This document shows positions 1-12,068 of a DNA stretch of 64,000 nucleotides, one piece after another. The stretch is from NCBI GenBank assembly GCA_020744225.1, contig JAGMWG010000022.1, positions 496,001 to 560,000 on the forward strand. The letters are read 5' to 3'. The stretch's first letter is position 1. Each line of letters opens with the position of its first letter. The DNA comes from Paraphoma chrysanthemicola. Taxonomy: Eukaryota > Ascomycota > Dothideomycetes > Pleosporales > Phaeosphaeriaceae. The notes under the pieces were generated by a model, which was not told where the DNA came from, did not search any database, and saw nothing but the letters and a program-made list of their open reading frames with translations. Made by a program: the position numbers and the translations under genes.

Positions 1-564
1 CCCAGAAGAGCATAGTAAGTAGCGACCGCATGTTGGCCCCCACCGTTGGGTGTTTATTGCAATTAATCGAGGTACGAGTGCGGGATGAGTGTAAGGAAGA
101 AAACTTTGTGGGGTCGCAGCTTTGTAAAGTGAGCTCTCGCTTGGTGCAGGCTTAGCGTAGTTCGTCGTATAAGTTACGCCACCTTTCACCCTCACGTTCA
201 ACAAACAAGCTTTCTTGCGTGGGGTGGCGAGTCTAGACGTGGCTATGCTGCGTTTCAGAGCGTTATGGAGCAATAAACATGACCGTATTGGCGGACGGCT
301 GACCTTCCCAGAATGCTCAACTCGCCTGGGTCATTTTCACCCTCGGTCGGCGTTTTCGCAAGAGATCACGATGCATTACATCACTTCTACGCTTGAAAGG
401 TATTAGATGTCAAGATTTTCGGTCGGTGGGCGTACTAATGCTACAGCTCACGTGTTCTTATCCCATCCAGTTTCAAGCTTCGCCTTCGGCATCTCCAATC
501 TCCCTGTACTACCACTTCCACCACTGCCCTGACTCCATAGTTCGACGTTTCCTCCTCCCATACG
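1..564. other. No gene recognised
   Basis: Only short open frames without recognisable domains or splice-consistent extensions are seen. The right part is probably the downstream flank of the truncated effector-like copy that ends at 565. Confidence 0.5.
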
Positions 565-894
565 TCACCCCTCCAACAAGTACTCCACGTGCCAAGCGCG
601 ATGGTAATGATAAGGCCATTTGCCACAAGTTATGACGCCGTCGCGCTCCCACGATGGATCCTTCAAGAAGTCGTGAATCAGAGACCTCTCGCCGCAAACC
701 AACTGCCCTGGAGACTTGTCGTTGGCATCGCTCTTGTACCGACAATCCTTCAACGGCGGAAAAGAAATTGCCCACTTGAAGCCAGCGCGCGGGAACACGG
801 GATTTTCGGTCGACGATGGGCGACGTGTCTCGGAGGCGCCGAAGGAGCTCTCGAGTCGAGATAAGGTGGCGCGTTCTGGGGGAGAAGAAGTCAT
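565..894 (-). pseudogene. Truncated paralogue of the secreted CGD/RAW protein family
   Basis: The 109-codon frame aligns by eye with the C-terminal half of the two downstream family members. It shares ETRRP, PPLKDCRY, the cysteine in CGE, DFLKDPSW, DGVI and YHRAW. About 95 N-terminal residues, including the signal peptide and the first CGDN cysteine motif, are missing. The sequence upstream of the apparent start (895-1240) does not encode them in any frame I could follow. The C-terminus runs four residues past the usual Tyr end. A TATATATA run lies at about 908-915 on the promoter side, so it may still be transcribed, but a secreted product is not expected. I read it as the decayed outer copy of a tandem array of three. 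Confidence 0.65.
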
Positions 895-1267
895 GTCAGC
901 CTTGACGATATATATAACCTTGGCGTTAGACGGAGCAGCGGTTCGTCGGTCTCGCCTCTTATAGTAGGACTAGCAATGTCCAGCTGGCCATGCGAGTGAT
1001 TTTGAACGGCCCTACTCAGTTTCATCGTATTATCATCACTGTTGATGTTCTAGATGGCTGGGTCTTGGCTAATATCATCACACCATTCATGTTCACATTT
1101 TTCAGGGGATTAGGGTATGACACTATTGCATTCCTGTTTGGCCATCTAGGACATTCTATCATCCCGAGGTCTTCTGTTCAATGCTTTAGGTTCTTCCATC
1201 TTTCGCCTTCTGCCCATTCAGACTAACTTTCGGCCATGAACGTGCCGATATGATTAGTCCCTCAGAC

Positions 1268-1861
1268 CTAGTACTCCACATACCACGCCCGATGGTACGT
1301 TCCGATGATTGGACCGATTTTGGGACACTCGATGACGCCATCACGATCCCACGAAGGGTCCTTGGAGAAGTCGTAGATGAGGGATTTGTCGCCGCAAATG
1401 AGCCAACCTGGAGACTCGTCCTTGGGGTCGCTCTCGTATCGACAGTCCTTCAGAGGCGGGATTTCGAAACTCCACTTGAGCCCAGCGTGGGGAAACGGAG
1501 GGTTATTGATGGAAATAGGACGACGGGTTTCGAAAGCACCCCACGAGCTCTTGGGTTGCACGAAGCGATTATCGCCGCATGGATTGGCTGCAATCCCGAC
1601 TGGGCCTTGGAATACCGTCCAGCCAAACTTGTCGTCAACTTGTCGGAATACAATCTGGATAGAGCCTTCGAGCGTAGCCTCAATTGTCTCGGGAGAGGTT
1701 TCGGTCGAGACATTGATGTCGGGAGTAGTGATGTTCTGGGCGTCCCGCTGCAAGATATCCACCTGGCGAACATTCAGGGCGGAGATGCCGTTGACAGGAG
1801 CCGCGAACGCGAATGCGAGCAGGCAAGCAGTCCAGAAGAGAAGTGTCACTGACAGACGCAT
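1268..1861 (-). CDS. Small secreted protein, CGD/RAW family (candidate effector)
   Basis: Single-exon gene of 197 codons. Residues 1-20 form a typical signal peptide (Arg at 3, then a Leu/Phe/Ala-rich core, cleavage near AFA|APV), so the product should be secreted. The mature half has four cysteines spaced as NPCGDN ... DCRY ... ICGD ... VIEC, compatible with two disulfides, and ends in YHRAWYVEY. The same blocks occur in the neighbours at 565-894 and 2716-3490, so this is a locally duplicated family. There are two Asn-glycosylation sequons (NITT, NVST) in the N-terminal linker. I do not recognise a named domain. Small size, secretion, paired cysteines and tandem duplication make it a candidate effector or apoplastic protein; this is inference, not a functional assignment. 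Confidence 0.85.
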   Translation of the reverse strand: MRLSVTLLFWTACLLAFAFAAPVNGISALNVRQVDILQRDAQNITTPDINVSTETSPETIEATLEGSIQIVFRQVDDKFGWTVFQGPVGIAANPCGDNRFVQPKSSWGAFETRRPISINNPPFPHAGLKWSFEIPPLKDCRYESDPKDESPGWLICGDKSLIYDFSKDPSWDRDGVIECPKIGPIIGTYHRAWYVEY

Positions 1862-2715
1862 GATGAATTATTGATGCTCGTCCGCCTAGATGGTTGAGCA
1901 GTTGAGCTGCGGGGTGTAGTCACGATGAGGAATGGAGGAAGGTTGTGATCATGGCGCTGGGCAGGGAGCTCCTGCGAGATAGGGCAAGGCTTGGCAGTCG
2001 TTTGCCCACCTGACCTTTGATCGACAATCCTCTCACGGTCTCCGCATCACAATTGCATTCCCGTCAATAAGTGTAAAATGGCCATGACAAGTGCTTGCTG
2101 ACTTCCAGCTTTCATGCTCCACAGTCACGTGCCGATCATCTCGCGGCTTTCAAGGTTTACTCAGCGCGAGTTCAAGGACGGCGAATGTCTCAGATTTGGT
2201 CGTCCGAAGTCTTCTAGAAATTTTGGTAATAGTATCCTTCCAATTAGACCATACTCTTTATGTCCAACTTCCCACGCGAAAGCTACGAAAGCCCAAGCGG
2301 GACCTATTGTAGCTCGTTGGGACCATTGCGTTGCGACCCGGTGGATCTCTTGAAGCGCTCTGCGCAATGAAGAAGACAAGGGGGAAGAATCGCTACCGAC
2401 TTGGTGGTGGTATAAGCCATGATTCTATCATAATAACCGGACCATCAGGTTCAGGCGCCGTTCACTAGGATTCAGAATGGTCATATAATCAACTGTATGT
2501 CATTGTCATCGAGCATCTTTGGTACGGATAAGAAACTACCATTGCTTTTTTATCTTACTCCTTTTGCCTAATATCAGTGATGGAGAAGCATCTTCGCCCA
2601 CCCTCATACAGGCATGTGCCAGTGTAAGGCCTCCAGATTTTGATTGAAACTCAAATACCAAAGACGACCGAACAAATCTGCAGAAGGCACAAATGTAGCA
2701 AGTCTAAGACTAGCT

Positions 2716-3490
2716 TCAGTAGTCCGCATACCACGCCCGGCGATACTGGGGTTTCCCATCCTGATATATGCAAGTGATGGTTCCATCGTTCCGCTGCGGG
2801 TCTGCAAGGAAGTCATAGATGAGGAACTCGGGATCTCCACATTTGAGCCAACCGGCACCGTTACCCTCGGATTGGTAGCGGCACTTCTCTTGAAATGGCT
2901 CGATCTTGATGCCACTCAAAAAGATGCCCTTGCTTGGGACCGGAGGTGCTTCAAATTGCGGTGGACGACGAGCTTCCTTGACGTTGTCGAAGATGGTTTG
3001 GAAGCCGACCTTGTTGTCGCCGCAAGGATCTACCGCCATACCCTGCGGACCTTGATAGAAAACCCAGTCATACCGCGTGTTCTTGGCGTTGGGTTTGTTA
3101 AGCCTGCGATACAGGATCTGGATGGACGCAGTGTTGATCACCCCGCCTTGGACGGGGTTGACGTCTGCCATGGATGTTGGATCTGCAGGATAGCCGCCAG
3201 TGGTGTTATACTGGAATGGTGTCTTCGAGAGTACGTCTGGAACGGTCTGCCGGTTCTCTTGGCTCTCGGGCGCGTCAATGGTCTGTCAAAGTCAATATCA
3301 TAGTCGTTACAAAGACTTGGCATGGAAGGATACTGACGATGTCGTCGTGACCAGCGGGCTGGGTCATATCATAGTCAGAATCCAACGTATTGCTGTCAGA
3401 ACTGGTGGGCGCGGAGCTTCCATGAGGTGCGGCTGAGATGATAATCGTAAACACGGCCAACACAAAGAGGAGCAAGAATGAGCAGCGCAT
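2716..3490 (-). CDS. Small secreted protein, CGD/RAW family, two exons (candidate effector)
   Basis: Exons 3338-3490 and 2716-3282, with a 55-bp phase-0 intron (GTCAGT...ATTGACTTTGACAG). The spliced protein has 239 residues. A signal peptide is obvious at residues 1-20 (hydrophobic LLLFVLAVFTIIISA core, cut before APHGSS). The linker is rich in Ser/Thr/Asp. The C-terminal 130 residues carry the family pattern: DPCGDN, EARRP, KCRY, GWLKCGD, LIYDFLADP, DGTITC and YRRAWYADY. Compared with the 197-residue neighbour it has a longer N-terminal linker and an intron, so the duplication is not recent. A TATA box lies about 105 bp upstream. The molecular role is unknown; secretion and the four conserved cysteines point to an extracellular protein. 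Confidence 0.85.
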
Positions 3491-3589
3491 GGTCGCGGGA
3501 TTTGTACTCGGTATTCGAGTTGACCGGCGCTGGTGATAGTTTAGTCTCGCGGGTGGACGCAGATGAAACGACTCGATTGCGTGAAGCTT

Positions 3590-3600
3590 TTATATAAATA
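3590..3600 (-). promoter_or_regulatory. TATA box of the 2716-3490 secreted protein gene
   Basis: The minus strand reads TATTTATATA here, about 100 bp before the ATG at 3490. It is a plausible TATA element for the two-exon effector-like gene. Confidence 0.5.
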
Positions 3601-4692
3601 GTAGGGCGAAAAGATCTTCATGTGCGGCGGTCTCTGCAAGTGGGATCCCGCATGCACTCACTCCAGCAAAGTCCCCGCTATCGGCCATTGTTTGCGACAA
3701 GCTCGAGTGAGAACGCGCCAATGCATGACGTCGGAACCCTGCGCTGTCCTAATTTGAGCAGTTTCAGTTCTGCAGTGTAGGATTCCCAAGATTTGATTGT
3801 CTCGTTCGATCGTGATGTGTCGGTGAAGGTCACAAGCACTTGCCCTCACACACTACTTGATCAGAGAGAGGCACGCGTTGAATCTACTGCTATGGGTCCT
3901 TGACACAGCGGAATTTCCCGAATATGTTATCACAATTTAATTGCGCCAAAGACCAAAGATGCAATTGTTGCCTTTTCTAGTTCGCTTTCCAGTGCTTGGT
4001 CGGCGCTCGCTACAAGCGATGACTTTCTCAACATCAGACTCCATCTAACCCCGACGTACGGCATGTCCGCTATTGTATACATGAATGAAACCTTCTTCTG
4101 CCTTGCCAAGGTCAAAGGCACTTTTGCATAGCATGATGTTCATACGCAGCGAAGCATATCTTCATGCGCGATCGAACTCTGGGCGATAAATTCGTGCTAC
4201 AACATACTGCATAGCCGAACATATGCAGCGCAAGACCGTGTCAAAGTCTGAACTAAATCGGGATAATCCAGTGTTTACGCAGGCTAAGTAGGCTCCGAAA
4301 CTAGCAACAAGCAAGCCATATTTTCTCACCCATAGGAAGCCGCCGAGTAATACAGCAAGAGAGCCAGCCTGTGTAATAGTGCAATATAGATTTTGAGAAC
4401 GGAAGGTGATAGTATTATGTAATATATGTTATTGATTAGTACTCAAATTCACCATTGGTGACCCTCGATGCTCTCAAGAGCGCCTACACCATAGGCTGTA
4501 CTAAACTTGAGGTCTCTCGGCAAATGGTCAAAGAGCACATCTTTTCGCCTTGCGAACGAGCCCTATCTGCTCGGCCGCAATGCGCCCACAATCCACTCAA
4601 ATCCCACTCTCATGGAACTTCTTCGCTAAAGTCATCATCCTTGGAATATCCTTTTCTTCGTAGATGCTAGTGAGACTTTCACGAGCGAAATG
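3601..4692. other. Intergenic, no gene recognised
   Basis: Only short frames lacking coding character. It contains the upstream region of the secreted-protein gene on the left and the downstream flank of the F-box-like gene on the right. Confidence 0.5.
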
Positions 4693-5406
4693 TTACTCGA
4701 AATCGATAGTGGCAGAGAAGCGGAGGTTGGGTGGTCGCTCAAAATGCAACGAGTAGTACGCGCATGAAATGTATGCAGCAGCAAGTCTTGCAGTGAGAGA
4801 CTCTGAGATGACTGCGAACAAATATGCGCCATGCTTTGTAAAGTGTAGGGCGTTCATGCAGGCAATCGTGTGCCTGGTGTACCGTTCATTGAGCCGCACG
4901 ACCACATCGGTGCCTGGGTAATTCCTGCAGTGCTGTTGAACTGCAGAGTCGGGGCCATACCTTGGTAAAACGCGCGTATCGACAAGTTCTGCGAAGTAGT
5001 CTAATAGGATAATGCGCGTGATCGCGGCCAATTGTGTAGGTGCGACGCTTTTGACGAGCCTTGCGAACTGTGCGTAGGCCCACACATCTCTGCCATGCCT
5101 GGCGTCTTTGAGGGTGATATCGTTGTAATGCAATCCCAGGCTGTTTGTCTCCGAGTGAAGCTGTCGGCAGACAAGTCGCAGCTGGTTGGAGTCTTCTCTG
5201 GTGCCATTCTCCTTCGCAGCGCGAAAGACGAGGGCATGGGAGAAGTCGTCCCACATGTCGACAGCTAGACCGCCATTTTCCGTGAGAGCGTATTCGTAGA
5301 TGATGTCACGAAGTTCTCGCGGCAGAATATGTAGCCAGTTGACCATCGTTGACTGCATGGTTTGTTTGCGGAGGTTAGCGAGGCCGTCACTGGTATGTGT
5401 GTCCAT
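4693..5406 (-). CDS. F-box-like fungal protein
   Basis: Single-exon frame of 237 codons. Near the N-terminus (about residues 26-40) is LPRELRDIIYEYAL, the helix pattern seen at the start of many fungal F-box-like/2EXR-type proteins of unknown function. It is followed by a weaker block around LRLVCRQLHSET, which in such proteins is the second helix (usually LLxTCRQIxxE). The remainder is mixed alpha/beta with no catalytic motif or membrane segment. If the F-box reading is right, it would act as an adaptor in a Skp1-type ubiquitin ligase, but the divergent motif makes this tentative. The first Met is used; Met17 is an alternative just ahead of the motif. Confidence 0.75.
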   Translation of the reverse strand: MDTHTSDGLANLRKQTMQSTMVNWLHILPRELRDIIYEYALTENGGLAVDMWDDFSHALVFRAAKENGTREDSNQLRLVCRQLHSETNSLGLHYNDITLKDARHGRDVWAYAQFARLVKSVAPTQLAAITRIILLDYFAELVDTRVLPRYGPDSAVQQHCRNYPGTDVVVRLNERYTRHTIACMNALHFTKHGAYLFAVISESLTARLAAAYISCAYYSLHFERPPNLRFSATIDFE

Positions 5407-7165
5407 GACAGCCGATGAGGCAGGATTGTCTTATCTTTACAGCCTGACGGCGAGCTCGTCAAAATCGGTCGCAGTGGGGTAGAAGGATTTCGATATCGAA
5501 GGTATGCGGTAGCTGTCGAGCTTGGGACGAGGCAGGTAAATGGCGGAGAAGAATTAGACAAGAGAACTGGCTGAAGGGGCTAAACCGATGACGTTATCTT
5601 GTGGTAGGTGAATAATTACCAATGGTAGGAAGTCAGCCGCCCGCAAAGACTCGGAGATCGCTACGCTCACTTGGCATTTCTCTTAAGCATTCACAACAGT
5701 GTTGATGGATTGTAACGCAGCTCTTGGAAGATGCAATCCATGCGCCGCCGTAGCTTAAAGTTATTCGCAACAGTCACGGCCCGTCTTGAGGAGCAGTCTC
5801 ATAAGGTCGACATATCGCGTTGCTGCCTTCACCTGGTCCTACATCGCGGCCTTGACGTCGCAACGCGCACTGAGCTATCAAAATCCTTCTCCTTCACCTA
5901 TATCAAGGCTGAATGACAGTAATCTTTCATCAACAGGCGCACCACCAGCTGAGGGTTTGCCTAGTCTAACTTCGTATTGGTCGAAATCCAAGTGAATCCT
6001 TTCGATCTGACGCGTTGAAATAGACTACACCAACCTTACCTGGAGGACACGTGTTCGATTTCTCTTCGGTCTGGTCAAGACCACAAATAAACGGAAAATC
6101 AGTTCGCCTGGTTTACACGTCGCCTGAATCCACACAATTTCGAGTGTGGCAGGCGCTTTTTATGCAATTTTTACTGCTCTTCTGGTTATTCAATCTCCTT
6201 GGAACGATGTTGTATGATTCAACCACCGCGTGATAATATGCTTTGAGATGCAAGGCAATGAACCAAACCACCTAGCACCATCAGCGGCAAAGTCACTCGG
6301 TAAGGCACTTGTAAAAAGTAAGTACTGCGCTGCTTTCCTTCAGGTTTTGATGGGAAAATGTCCTTTTCAATGCAAGACGAATCCCTGCTTTCCAGTCGTC
6401 TGGCTCTTGTAGAAAGAAACAATGCTACTGCATCACTAATTGTCGAAAGTCTACTCTCTCTGGAGGCAAATTCGATGCAGAATATCACGGCTACTTTCAG
6501 CACGACTTTCGATTCGACTCTGAACTGAACGGAGCAGCTTCGTGGCGTATTATATCGCTCTGGAGCGAGGCTGCTGCGGTAGTAATTTCATGACCCATGG
6601 TGCACAGTGAAGACAAATGGCAGTCATGGAAAAGTTGGGGACGATGCACAGGTGTATGACTGCGAACTAATCTTTAGGATGTAGACCATAAATCACTAGG
6701 CTGCATGCTTTTGTGTGACCCATTCCTACGGTCTCTCCGAAGACGATTTGGATGCTCAGCAGCACTTTCGGCACTCGTCACGGACCAATCGGATAGTGTG
6801 CGACTTTTCACGGTTGATCCAGCCGAATGTTAGTTTAAGTCCACGCTTTACTTCTATGCACACTAGTTAGTACTGCTATTATATAGCTCCTTTTACGAAT
6901 ATCTCCCCGACAAAGTATACATGGCACGTATGCTGTCGTCCAATCTATGTTCCTCAACGCCCGTGGAACACCCGGAGCAATTTCTTCTAGCCTGTAACTA
7001 TCTCTGAAAGTTCAATTGTTGGAAGTAGCTAGATTGGTAGGAGATTTATGGACTTGCTATCTTCTTGACCAAGGCTATTAACAATAACTATGATTGAAAC
7101 CTTTGGTTTTCTCCAAGGCCTCTGTAGAGAGACTGTACTATGATCCCACGCGCTGGTCCTTTTTT
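5407..7165. other. Gene-poor stretch
   Basis: About 1.75 kb with no supported gene. Short frames (60-98 codons) on both strands lack domain signatures and mutually consistent splice sites. Confidence 0.45.
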
Positions 7166-7528
7166 TCATAGATGTATTGGATCAGTGCGAAGAGCAACAT
7201 ACTGGGGATGGTCTCCTTGTGCAAACAGGCCACCGATCAGGCCATTTCGGCTAACAACATCCGCGGAATCTGCTTTGCGACCAAGCACTATCCACATATC
7301 TCCGCTGACTATGGGACTGAGCTGGTCCTCGATTGCGAAAAGGGGAATACCAATGGCATTGCGGGATGCAACATGACAGAAGTGACACTTGAACACAATG
7401 ACACCGCGGATAGGATTCGTTAGGAAGTTGAACGGAAAACTTCTGGGGTCTTCGTACAGGTCGTGCTTGTGGTTAGCATACATATCAAGATGCAGGATTG
7501 TGGTAGAAGCTCGCGATATGGCGGACAC
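7166..7528 (-). CDS. Hypothetical ORF, possibly a fragment
   Basis: Open frame of 120 codons with ordinary residue usage (for example GVIVFKCHFCHVASRNAIG), but without a recognised domain, signal peptide or clear promoter. The frame may extend upstream through an unidentified exon. It could be part of a decayed gene in this gene-poor tract. Low confidence that it is expressed. Confidence 0.25.
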   Translation of the reverse strand: MSAISRASTTILHLDMYANHKHDLYEDPRSFPFNFLTNPIRGVIVFKCHFCHVASRNAIGIPLFAIEDQLSPIVSGDMWIVLGRKADSADVVSRNGLIGGLFAQGDHPQYVALRTDPIHL

Positions 7529-8234
7529 ATCAGAATGATCTCAGCGACTTGGACACTTTGTTTCGCGATAATCTCATGCGCGATTCGTACGAGACACAAG
7601 AAACATGATATGGATGCTGCTTTCTGTTTAGCAAGACCTTTTTGGGGGCGGCGCGTTGTTTCTCGCTAATAGAAGGAGGAGATAAGTAGAGCGAAGAAAC
7701 AAGAAACAAGAGAACTCACGTATGCGTCGGAAGTGCTTCCTCCTTGTCACGTATGTATGTGGGTGCTCAGTTTATAGCACCTGCAGATAACCATTTTCTT
7801 CGTGGCTGAGAGGAAAACCTTCACCAAAAGATCTTCACTCCGAACGTCGAAAGATACAAGGAGTCGGGGGACATGAGTAGACTGCGTAATACAGGACAGC
7901 ATGATGCAAAATAGTGATGGTTTGTGGCTATAGACCTTGAGTCGCGCAAACTCCCGAGAACGTAAGATCGTTCAAGCTCCCAGCAACGTAGGCCGTGCTT
8001 TTGAAGAGGCGAGGGGCAGACGAGGGCAGGCGCGCTTTTAAGTTGCGGAATCTCTACTACAACGAAGAAAACTAAGCGTGACTGGTAAATATTCAAGCCA
8101 AGTCCAAAGTTCTTGAAGATTGAGCCTCGTTCGAACCCAACATTCCGAATCTTCCATTGAAGCCTCATTTTGCTTTGCACGCTTGAGCGTCGTTTGATTT
8201 CGCCTCAGTCCTTCCATTAGCTGTACGAGTGAAT

Positions 8235-9090
8235 TCAGCGCTTCTTTACCAAGTTCATCGTCTTTGCCCCTTGGAACAAGTCTTGAGCTTGACGAAGTGT
8301 ATGAAGTGCGTTCCAAAAAAACGTAACGTCAAGTCCTTCAGTGGATGTGGAAGACGATGATTCGGTTGGTTGAAAGCTTGGAACGAAGTCAAGGTCTCTC
8401 TTAAACTTGGGGAATGTCAGTGATTGAGCTCTACAAAGAAAAGAACTTCCTAGTGCATACGTGAGCGTGTGACGGTGTATCGTCATGCAGCGTGGGCATT
8501 CCAATGTGAAAGGGTAGCTGATGGGAGGTTGAATATGGCTGACCAATAGGAGATACCCAACTTGCATCGTTGGAGGCCACTTCAAACTCAGGGAAAATGT
8601 CTTGCTGCCACTTGGGGCTGAGTCCAAGAGCATCTCCAGAATCTGATATAGCGCTCCGGCCGAATTGGGCTGGTTGCACATTTTGGCCTACAAGGTCTTG
8701 AAAAACGGGATCGATGGTAGGCGATGGTAGCCGTGAGATGTCTGAAGAGATAAGTTATTTCTTGCTTGATCGTTCATGGTATGCTTCTTACGCGCAGGAT
8801 CATCCATGATAATGCCGACATCATCCTTTGCGTGACTATCCATCATGGAAGGTGACTCAGATAATTGAGTCCCGACTTCGACGATACTATCTTCATGCGG
8901 TGGATCCGACTCTGGAGTAACTGAACTTCGCTTCGCTTTCTGCCGTGCTCCTGTAGGTACTATAAGTTTTACGCCGAAGAAGAATAGTGATGATCTTACT
9001 GTATTTCCTCTGGTTCTCGCGGTTCTGCCTTTGTCTCTCAGGCGTAATCCGACTTGACTTGCGCATTGTTGACTGATAAATCTGAGGCAA
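8235..9090 (-). CDS. bZIP-like transcription factor, four exons
   Basis: No single long frame exists, but splicing gives one. Exons are 9000-9090, 8792-8950, 8461-8741 and 8235-8405. Introns are 49, 50 and 55 bp, all GT-AG, and every junction stays in frame; the spliced protein has 233 residues. Across the first junction the protein reads QNRENQRKYRARQKAKR, which contains the bZIP basic-region spacing N-x7-R with flanking basic residues. No clear leucine heptads follow. The rest is Ser/Pro/Asp-rich and typical of a regulatory region, then a C-terminal helix-like segment. It probably binds DNA in the nucleus, as do the short bZIP-like regulators near fungal accessory genes. The last exon is the least certain: a GTAAAG just before the stop could be a donor leading into a neighbouring frame near 8038-8230. 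Confidence 0.65.
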
Positions 9091-10869
9091 TACTCAATCT
9101 TGCGATTGTAAGAGGAATGAGGCTGATTTCACTTGGGAGCTCTTGACTCATGTAACAGTACCCGCGGACGCAAAGCCTTTTATCCTCGAGGAAGAATGCC
9201 AAGACACCCATGCCGACATGTACTCAGTCTTTGAGGTAACAAAGAACGATAATGAAAAATCCTATAAGTTTTCCGGTCAACGGATTTTGGTCACCGCAGA
9301 CCAAATGGATTCAGCTTCTACCTAACCACACCAATCACCAATCTCATTCTCTCACATGCTCACCGGAATCCGAAAACAAACCGACTTACGAGGGTATTCA
9401 CGTGGTACCGATGAGTAGAAATGTTCCCATGATGCATGGCTACTTTCTCGGCTCGTATGGAGAGTGGACGCACATCGAGAGCGGTGAATAGAACATATGC
9501 ATCCGCCGGGCAGCAAGACTGCGTAATAAGTGTTGGCTCTTACAGAAGTATGAATTAGCTAAAGTTCTCGGATGCTGTACGATCAGACGAGAAGGTAAGC
9601 CCGAAAATAAGCCCGCCGGCTACGCTGCCGTCGTGTGCCAAACAGAACGCAACTACCAGCCCGACATTTAGCGCCAGACTTGGCTGCAAATGAGTATACG
9701 TCATGCAGTACATACGAGGAATTGAAAATTCAAGTTCATGTGCTTGGCGCAATGCAACTTGTCGGAGCTGAGCGATGGTGGCTGAATATACGGTGTGCGC
9801 ACATCTGGTATTTGCTTGGCGGCACAATGGTGATTCTCGCACGCGTGCCCAAATTGCTAATACGGCACGTTGATTGGATACATCGAATTCGACTGTGCGC
9901 CCTTACTATGAACCTAGACTAGCGTACTGATGAAGTGTAGGCATGTAAGTTGACATCTTGACCTGTGTAATTGGATGTTATTGACCTCTGGGGCTCGAAG
10001 CTGCGATTATCGGGTTCATCGCCGGTCACGAATGCCCTCTTGCCATGTGTTTGACATGATCGTGGTACCAACCACCGCTCGAGTACTTTCCATGTACCCT
10101 TTTGCTTCTCTGTACTACATGGTGCATAGTTTCTGACAGCCAGGACCTCCATTTTCAAAAGGGCAGACTAAATTGGGCACATTCCTAAGACGGCATGCAG
10201 AAATTTTACTGAGCTCTGGAATCGATCAAGGCATGAGTAAATCTGGTGTTCTTCTATTCTTGTTTCTTTGGTTTCACTAATAGAAAGTCCATACCCACTC
10301 TCAATCACCCGTCAGACGAGCCAAGTGCTCTTAATAGAATTTTGGTATGCTTGTTAATATCTTGTGCCCAGTGTACGAGTGATGCAAACTTGCTTTTGTT
10401 CACAATAAAAGAAGTCAAGATGTAATGGTAGCTATAATTACTTACACAATTTAGTTGCAAGGTTTATTGTTGCTCGGGTAAAGCAAAGCAGGGCAGTGAA
10501 GAGTGCCCTCTTACACAGCGTGTTCGGCAAGGGTTCTGCTGCCTTTGTTTCAGATTTGTGCACGATAATTCCGATTCTCGCGGTTATCGGCCTTGGTGCG
10601 ACCCTTGACGTGCTCCGCCACAATCAAACAACCACCAAGCCACCCGCTTACATAATGTGACGCCAATTGTGTCAACTCTATGACGGCACTACAGGCTGCT
10701 GTTTTGAATCCAGTGCCTTCCTACACCACTTTCAGGTCTTGCCACTTCCTCTGCATCCTGTGTACTTGACTTCCTTCGAATCAGACGATATTTTCCACAC
10801 GATCATCCCTCTCTATTCGATGACAGCCTACTCATATCAGTCGCTCGATCGGTCAAGAAGCGCAATTAG
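9091..10869. other. Gene-poor stretch
   Basis: No coding unit could be assembled. Frames are at most about 95 codons, without domain signatures or matching splice sites. Confidence 0.45.
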
Positions 10870-11034
10870 AGTCGTTCAACCCTGCCTGCATCTGACCCTG
10901 TGTCAGCAGTGAACTATGACATCAATCATATCTTACTGGACGAGCAGCCCCACTACAAAGCGCTATCTTATGCTTGGGACTCGATAGTGTTTTGGGGATT
11001 CGCCCAGATGTTTGATAATTTCTGCGCTTTTTGA
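10870..11034 (+). pseudogene. HET-domain gene remnant
   Basis: The frame read from 10870 contains ILLDEQPHYKALSYAWDS (about 10930-10983). This matches the opening of the HET domain, where a short strand is followed by PxYxALSYxWG. The frame ends at a TGA at 11032. Downstream DNA shows only broken hints of the expected continuation, spread over frames. No start, signal or later HET motif is intact, so this is a short relic of a heterokaryon-incompatibility-type gene. Confidence 0.5.
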
Positions 11035-12068
11035 CGGGCAGGAACAGTAAGAACTCAACGTTTTGGCAAACTAGAGGGCTACAATGCTCCGTCTGGGTGC
11101 ATATCGCGCTGATGAGGAGTCCACAGCATCTTCGACTGCGGCCACAAGCGACGTGCAGCCAGCGAATTTGTGATTGAAGAGATTTGAGAATTTCGAAGAC
11201 GGCAGATGAGGATCTGTTCAGCGATTACACGCGACTTCGATTCTCATTCCACCACTGAGCGCATGTTGCAAGGACATGGTAAATTTCACATTGCTGATCA
11301 CGGTTTGCCGGCTGCTCGCTTCACTTTACAATCGTTCAACTGCAATTCACGCTCTCAGCCACTACTTCTGGCATCCGCCTTGCATTTTGTGCAGTCATAT
11401 ATTTACATAACCTTCCTCTTCACTTTTCTTCCATAGTAAAGCCTACTTCAAACCAACTCAAACCCTGTCGCCTGAGTTCGACCATAGATTTCACTGTAAA
11501 CGATGAGATTGATACACACCCGAACACTAGTAGTTGACACATATCATAGAATTGATGTGCCAAAGTATGTTATTTCCACATGTACCTAGGAGGAAGAGGT
11601 AGGGTCTCTTGAAACGATATGCGCAACAGGCAATAGTGCGCAGGAACGAGAAGGTCATTTCGGAAGCGTATCGCGTTCAAGAAAGCCGATGCGGATACTA
11701 CTATTAGTTTGTCCTTGGTGTGTCGCATCAAGTAATGTCTTGCGGCCGGCCAACAGCAGGCCCAAACACGCAGCTTCGACTGCAAATGAGTGAGGCCTCA
11801 AGAGGTGTCAAATTAGTCACAATAAAAGCTGGAGGTTTTGTCCCGAGGGTGGACTGCCCATCTCAGCTGTCAATGTGATTTAAGAGCATTGAGGAAAGGA
11901 TCCTGAATTACTACGGGATCGTGGGCAAATCAAGGCACGATAATATTGTCATCCGAGTAGCTGCACGACATTACGACAGGGGTTTCGCTGTACTCGATGC
12001 CCACGATCAATGACATTGACCATAATTGAATTCTTCCTAAGCTATGTAGCTAGCAAACCGGACTATTC

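Noticed and set aside
1250..1852. 200-codon plus-strand frame
   Set aside because: Antisense of the secreted protein gene, which has a signal peptide and family members; the plus frame has no domain.
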